Assembly (NCBI GenBank): GCA_963976395.1
Contig: CAXBLG010000024.1
Location: 1 to 35,914, forward strand
Length of the DNA: 35,914 nt
Direction of reading: 5' to 3'
Source: UBA11612 sp963976395
GTDB lineage: Bacteria > Pseudomonadota > Alphaproteobacteria > Rhodospirillales > Rhodospirillaceae
Made by a program: the position numbers and the translations under genes
Notes under the pieces: model-generated
What the model saw: the letters and a program-made list of their open reading frames with translations, nothing else
Told to the model about the DNA's origin: nothing
The model's database searches: none
Shown here: piece after piece, positions 32,185 through 35,914 of the stretch
Numbering within the stretch: the first letter of the stretch is position 1
How the letters are laid out: each line of letters begins with the position of its first letter

Positions 32185-33384
32185 TTACGCCCCATTTACC
32201 GTCGCACCGGTTTCCACGAGCGCGGCGATCTCCGTCTCGCTGTACCCTGCCTCCTTCAAAATCTCGGCGCTGTGTTCGCCAAGGTTCGGGGCAAGCCGCC
32301 TGATCTCTGCCGGAGTTTCCTCAAAATTTACGGGGAAGGCCGCCATACGCAGATTGCCTTCGGTCGGATGCTCCATCATTTGCCAGAAACCGACCTCGTT
32401 GAGGTGCGGGTCGTCGATAAGATCATCCAACGAATTGACCGGGGTCACGGGCACACTGGTTTCTTTAAAAATATCCACCCATTCCTGGGTGGTCCGCTCA
32501 GCGATGATCTGGGCCGTCACTTCATAGGTGGCGTCCATGTTTTGAACACGCAGATTCTGGGTCTTAAAGCGCGGATCGTCGATCAGTTCGGGGTGGTTGG
32601 ACTTGTGTGCAAACGTCTCCCAATGCGGGTCCACATAGGTGATCACCACGGCGTAGCCGTCCTTGGTCGCGCAGGGCTTTCGGCTCCTGCTGGTCATGGC
32701 TGGATAGTCGGTGGTGCCGATAGCAGGCTCAAAAGTTTTCCCCCAGAGGTTCAAGAGCATGGAGTAATGCACCATCGTTTCGAACATCGGCACTTCCAGT
32801 TCCTGACCCTGTCCCGTGCGTTCGCGGTGGAAGAGGGCGCCGAGCACCCCGTATACCAATGTCAGGGCCGAGTTCTGGTCGGCCAGAGCCAAAGGCACAC
32901 AGCGGGGCTCGCCGAGCGCGGGTACGGTGAGGGCGGCGATGCCGCTTGCCGCTTGAATGGCATCATCCAAAGCGCCTTTGTCGCCATATCGGCCCTTGCG
33001 TCCGTAGCCGTGGGCACCGGCATAGACAATGCCCGGATTGACCTTTTTGAAGGCGGCGTAGTCCAGGCCAAGTTTGCGCATCGCTTGTGGCCTGTAGTTA
33101 TGAATCACCGCGTCCGAATTCACAGCTAACTTTAACAATACATCACGAGCAGTTTTTTGTTTTAAATCAAGAACAAGACTCCTCTTGTTTCGGTTACATG
33201 TGAGGAATAAAGCGGCCATGTTGGAGGTGTTGCGGCTCGCGCCGATGGTGCGCAGGCCGTCCCCAGTGGGGGGTTCAATCTTGATCACATCCGCGCCCAT
33301 ATCGGCGAGAAGCTGCCCGGCCAGCGGGCCTAAAAGGATGTTGGTGACTTCAAGGATGCGGACGCCGTGAAGTGGACCCGGCAT
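32185..33384 (-). CDS. CaiB/BaiF-family (class III) CoA-transferase, copy 3
   Basis: 399 residues. N-terminus MPGPLHGVRILEVTNILLGP, DMGADVIKIEPPTGDGLRTI, CNRNKRSLVLDLKQK, HNYRPQAMRKLGLDY and catalytic D140 in GALDDAIQA. C-terminal HPTEGNLRMAAFPVNFEETP and LAPNLGEHSAEILKEAGYSE match copies 1 and 2. ATG 33384 is preceded by GAGGGA about 9 nt upstream and gives the family N-terminus; the longer frame to 33525 overlaps purK and is rejected. By N-terminal motifs copy 3 looks closer to copy 1 than to copy 2. The hydrolase gene at 30903-31943 separates it from the other two. Confidence 0.93.
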   Translation of the reverse strand: MPGPLHGVRILEVTNILLGPLAGQLLADMGADVIKIEPPTGDGLRTIGASRNTSNMAALFLTCNRNKRSLVLDLKQKTARDVLLKLAVNSDAVIHNYRPQAMRKLGLDYAAFKKVNPGIVYAGAHGYGRKGRYGDKGALDDAIQAASGIAALTVPALGEPRCVPLALADQNSALTLVYGVLGALFHRERTGQGQELEVPMFETMVHYSMLLNLWGKTFEPAIGTTDYPAMTSRSRKPCATKDGYAVVITYVDPHWETFAHKSNHPELIDDPRFKTQNLRVQNMDATYEVTAQIIAERTTQEWVDIFKETSVPVTPVNSLDDLIDDPHLNEVGFWQMMEHPTEGNLRMAAFPVNFEETPAEIRRLAPNLGEHSAEILKEAGYSETEIAALVETGATVNGA

Positions 33385-33424
33385 GATTCTGTTTCCCTCT
33401 TGAAGTTCGCCTAACGGCGGGCGG

Positions 33425-34525
33425 TCAGCTTGATCTGGGCGAGAGTATATTGACGTGACCCATTTTGCGGCCCGGCCGTGCTTCGGTCTTTCCGTAAAGG
33501 TGCAAGTGTGCGGCGGGATCCGCAAGGTAGCTATCCAATTGGCTCACCTCGTCTCCAATTAGATTGATCATCTTCACATCCGAATGCCGGGCGGGGTCCA
33601 CCAGCGGCAGACCCATGACAGCCCGCACCAATTGCTGAAACTGATCTGTTCCACAGGCGTCCATGGTCCAGTGGCCCGAGTTATGCGGGCGAGGCGCCAT
33701 TTCGTTGCATAGGATATCCCCGGATTTGGTTACAAACATTTCCACCGCCAGCAACCCGACGATATCCAGCGTCTCAATGGCACTTTTTGCGATATTTTCA
33801 GCAGCTGCGGCAATTTTTGAATCTAGACGCGCGGGGACGGTCGATGTGGACAGCATATGATTGGCGTGAACGTTTTCGGCGGGCTCGAAGCACTTGAGTG
33901 TGCCGCTCGCGTCGCGGGCGGCGATAACAGAAATCTCGCAGCTGAATTCGACGAAGGCTTCCAGCACTGCAAAGGCATCTCCGGGGGGGACCGATTGTCC
34001 GCCGGTAAGCGTGTGCCAAGCTGTGTCCGCATCCGCAGCTGTTTGTATTTTAACCTGGCCCTTTCCATCGTAGCCCAGCCTTGAGGTCTTTAGAACGGCC
34101 GGCAACGAGATGTCTTTCAGTGCGGTCTTTAGATCGGCGTCTGAATTCACGGGTCGCCAATCAGGGGTTTTGGCGCCAATCTCGGCAAAGAACGCTTTTT
34201 CCCGGGTCCGCTCTTGTGCCACCTCCAGGGCCTTAAACGTTGGCTGTACCTTTGTGTGCGCCGATAGGAATGCTGCTGCGTTTACGGGCACATTCTCGAA
34301 TTCAAAGGTTACAACATCAACGGCCTTGGCAAAGGCGGCGAGGGCGGTTTCGTCGTCATAGTCCGCAACGGTCGAGGACGTTGCCACCAATTCCGCCGGG
34401 CTGTTCTTGTCGGGCCCGTAAACATGTGTGCGGAATCCCAATGGCGCGGCGGCCAGGCACAGCATGCGGCCGAGCTGGCCGTTGCCAAGGATTCCAAGAG
34501 TAGCGCCGGGCGGGAGGCGGGGCAT
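33425..34525 (-). CDS. purK: N5-carboxyaminoimidazole ribonucleotide synthase (ATP-grasp)
   Basis: 366 residues. The N-terminal GILGNGQLGRMLCLAAAPLG is the PurK signature (usually GGGQLGRM). SRLGYDGKGQ is the ATP-grasp glycine loop, EISVIAARDASG and AVEMFVTKSGDILCNEMAPR follow, and PRPHNSGHWTMDACGTDQFQ is the family's active-site block. It carboxylates AIR using ATP and bicarbonate; PurE then rearranges the product to CAIR. ATG 34525 is preferred to the in-frame TTG at 34534. It is 27 bp downstream of purE on the same strand. The C-terminus KMGHVNIL is complete. Confidence 0.95.
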   Translation of the reverse strand: MPRLPPGATLGILGNGQLGRMLCLAAAPLGFRTHVYGPDKNSPAELVATSSTVADYDDETALAAFAKAVDVVTFEFENVPVNAAAFLSAHTKVQPTFKALEVAQERTREKAFFAEIGAKTPDWRPVNSDADLKTALKDISLPAVLKTSRLGYDGKGQVKIQTAADADTAWHTLTGGQSVPPGDAFAVLEAFVEFSCEISVIAARDASGTLKCFEPAENVHANHMLSTSTVPARLDSKIAAAAENIAKSAIETLDIVGLLAVEMFVTKSGDILCNEMAPRPHNSGHWTMDACGTDQFQQLVRAVMGLPLVDPARHSDVKMINLIGDEVSQLDSYLADPAAHLHLYGKTEARPGRKMGHVNILSPRSS

Positions 34526-34552
34526 GAAGATCAATCTTTATAGAAAGTGTAG

Positions 34553-35092
34553 TTATTTCGGGCTATGGCCGATGCTTGCGGTCTGGCGCTTACGCCAGGC
34601 CTTCAAGCGCGCGGCCACACCGGCGTCGGATAGGGCGATTATAGAGGCGGCAAGTAGGGCGGCATTCTTAGCCCCGGCCTTGCCGATGGCCAATGTGCCG
34701 ACCGGAATACCCGCCGGCATCTGTGCAATAGAAAGCAGGCTATCCAATCCTTTCAGCGCTTTACTCTCCACCGGTACGCCAAGGACGGGAAGTGGGGTCA
34801 TCGAGGCGGCCATGCCGGGCAAATGGGCGGCTCCGCCGGCACCGGCGATGATCACTTTAAGGCCGCGCTCCTCGGCACTGCCGGCATACTCGTAAAGCCG
34901 TTTTGGTGTGCGGTGTGCGGATACGACTTTAGACTCACAGGAAACCTTTAATTCCGCCAGGATATCGGCGGTATGACGCATGGTTTCCCAGTCGGATTTA
35001 CTGCCCATAATCAGGCCGACCAAGGGCGCACGGACGCTTTTTGCAACCGCCTTCTTCTTAGGTTTGGCTTTCGGTGCCCCGGCCATATTCAT
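34553..35092 (-). CDS. purE: N5-carboxyaminoimidazole ribonucleotide mutase
   Basis: About 179 residues. The core begins VGLIMGSKSDWETMRHTADI, with SAHRTPKRLYEYA, then AGAGGAAHLPGMAASMTPLP and VGTLAIGKAGAKNAALLAA, all class I PurE hallmarks with the catalytic His in SAHRT. Before the core is a Lys/Ala-rich stretch of about 20 residues (GAPKAKPKKKAVAKSVRAP) that many PurE proteins lack. ATG 35092 or 35086 can be the start; GGGGA lies 2 or 8 nt upstream respectively, so 35086 may be the true one. It forms an operon with purK. Confidence 0.95.
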   Translation of the reverse strand: MNMAGAPKAKPKKKAVAKSVRAPLVGLIMGSKSDWETMRHTADILAELKVSCESKVVSAHRTPKRLYEYAGSAEERGLKVIIAGAGGAAHLPGMAASMTPLPVLGVPVESKALKGLDSLLSIAQMPAGIPVGTLAIGKAGAKNAALLAASIIALSDAGVAARLKAWRKRQTASIGHSPK

Positions 35093-35218
35093 AATCCCCA
35101 GCCCTGCGCGAAAGGGGGCGACTTTAAACGAGGGGGGCGAGGCCAGCAAGCAACCTCAAGTCTGCATTTTTCAAGGGTTTTCGCGACTTTTCCTTAAATC
35201 GATGCTCTTCGGGTTGGT

Positions 35219-35236
35219 AAGGTTTTGCAAAGCCTT
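35219..35236. promoter_or_regulatory. 18-bp near-palindrome between purE and the GGDEF-like gene
   Basis: AAGGTTTTGCAAAGCCTT is self-complementary apart from one symmetric T/G position. It lies in the divergent 225-bp intergenic region (35093-35317), about 130 bp upstream of purE and 80 bp upstream of the rightward gene. It may be an operator, but no regulator is identifiable. Confidence 0.3.
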
Positions 35237-35317
35237 GGGTGATAAAATCCAAAGTTGAAAGATCGTATCTGCCGCCGGACCTCGCAGGTGGTGCTCGGTC
35301 AGGAATTGGATTTACGC

Positions 35318-35914
35318 ATGTCGGATATAAAGAGACCTGAAGCTGTCATGCTGGTGCAAGAGCGCCCCGACGGGCGTGCTCCTGAAGACGGCAAGGGAAC
35401 TGCCGGGCAACCGCCCAAAAAGGTTACCGAAACCTACGCGGAAGCCGCGCGCGCTCTACCGGCCGACGACAGCATTACAATTCTTGGGATTCCCATCGAG
35501 CGGATCACCTCTACCACGCACGCGGCTCTTGCGGGTTTGGTGTCGGAAAATAATTATTTGCGGAACGCCCTATCGCGTCACGAGCGAGGAGCGCGGCGAA
35601 GTGGCCCCGGCAAACAAGCGAACGCACCCGCTCAAGGCGCTTCACCAGTAGTCGAAATTCTAGACTACAGTTCTTTTGTCGGCGCTCTTGGCGCGGCCCT
35701 CGCGCGCGCACCCGGCGAAGGCGCCTCATGGGTCGTTATTTTGGTTTATCTGAAAACCTATGAGATTTTACGCCGAAGTTCAGGTCTCCTTGCTGCAAAT
35801 GGTGCGCTTGATGATGTTGGCCATCGTTTGGGGAAGGTTAAGTTCGGAGACCTAGATCATGAGCCTTCCGTACCCGGTGAGTCAGCGGCCAGTCCCACGT
35901 CATCTGCGACGGTC
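35318..35914 (+). CDS. Partial protein with degenerate GGDEF-like region, cut by window edge
   Basis: From ATG 35318 there are 199 open codons to the end of the window. After a polar leader comes DDSITILGIPIERITSTTHA and LVSENNYLRNALSRHE. This resembles the coiled segment (IMGIP..ELTPKVR..I..LM.EVDRLR) that precedes GGDEF domains in some alphaproteobacterial proteins. The following SFVGALGAALARAPGEGASW, VVILVYLKTYEILRRSSGLL and ALDDVGHRLGK have the strand-helix spacing of the start of a GGDEF fold. However, the usual LTGLPNR entry and D/F signature residues are absent (LVYLKTY where active enzymes read VDLDxFK). A non-catalytic member is therefore likely. GGA lies 7 nt before the start. The assignment is a pattern judgement from memory. 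Confidence 0.55.
   Translation, partial: MSDIKRPEAVMLVQERPDGRAPEDGKGTAGQPPKKVTETYAEAARALPADDSITILGIPIERITSTTHAALAGLVSENNYLRNALSRHERGARRSGPGKQANAPAQGASPVVEILDYSSFVGALGAALARAPGEGASWVVILVYLKTYEILRRSSGLLAANGALDDVGHRLGKVKFGDLDHEPSVPGESAASPTSSATV

Noticed and set aside
32086..33129. 347-codon plus-strand open frame across CoA-transferase copy 3
   Set aside because: It lies opposite a gene with full family motifs. Similar antisense frames occur at 29608-30465 and 28857-29237 opposite the paralogues, as expected from shared codon bias.

Overview
The window reads as a compact, moderately GC-rich alphaproteobacterial chromosome segment. The lineage is inferred from the three-part pntAA/pntAB/pntB transhydrogenase, a COQ9 homologue, an alphaproteobacterial-type UbiB/ABC1 kinase with a KVAQ motif, the DUF883/holin-like pair and the purE-purK pair. 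I cannot name a genus. There are no tRNA or rRNA genes, CRISPR arrays, insertion sequences or phage genes. Genes are tightly packed and several convergent pairs abut or overlap at their stop codons.

Left part (1-9463): an edge-truncated long-chain acyl-CoA ligase diverges from an oligoendopeptidase F gene. This is followed by a UbiB/ABC1-family kinase, a small NTF2-fold protein, a DUF3108 secreted protein on the opposite strand, and the complete proton-translocating transhydrogenase operon pntAA-pntAB-pntB. Centre-left (9473-17133): a DUF883 (ElaB/YqjD-like) and holin-like membrane pair, an entericidin-like lipoprotein, a nucleotidyltransferase-fold protein, the K+ transporter kup behind a structured leader, a GNAT acetyltransferase, rpsU with an apparent CTG start and tandem terminators, a secreted cytochrome c/PQQ-propeller dehydrogenase and a SnoaL-like protein.

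Centre (17179-26154, minus strand) is the most striking region. One periplasmic adaptor (MacA/HlyD type) and one LolD/MacB-type ATPase are followed by six FtsX/MacB-type permeases. These are three tandem copies of an A+B permease pair, packed with 4-bp overlaps or 2-3 bp gaps. Nucleotide repeats at the B/A junctions point to duplication of the pair, while the extracytoplasmic domains have diverged and are locally AT-rich. The natural reading is one energising module serving three alternative permease heterodimers.

Right part (26306-35914): peptide deformylase overlapping COQ9, a Nu-class-like GST, three paralogous CaiB/BaiF CoA-transferases with a class-C-beta-lactamase-fold hydrolase between them, a gene-free segment (31944-32184) holding a long imperfect hairpin and a plus-strand terminator (candidate small RNA), then purE-purK. 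The last gene is an edge-truncated protein with a degenerate GGDEF-like region. Together the window covers respiration and redox (pnt, UbiB, COQ9, PQQ enzyme), acyl-CoA metabolism (ligase and CoA-transferases), envelope export and housekeeping (def, rpsU, purEK, kup).
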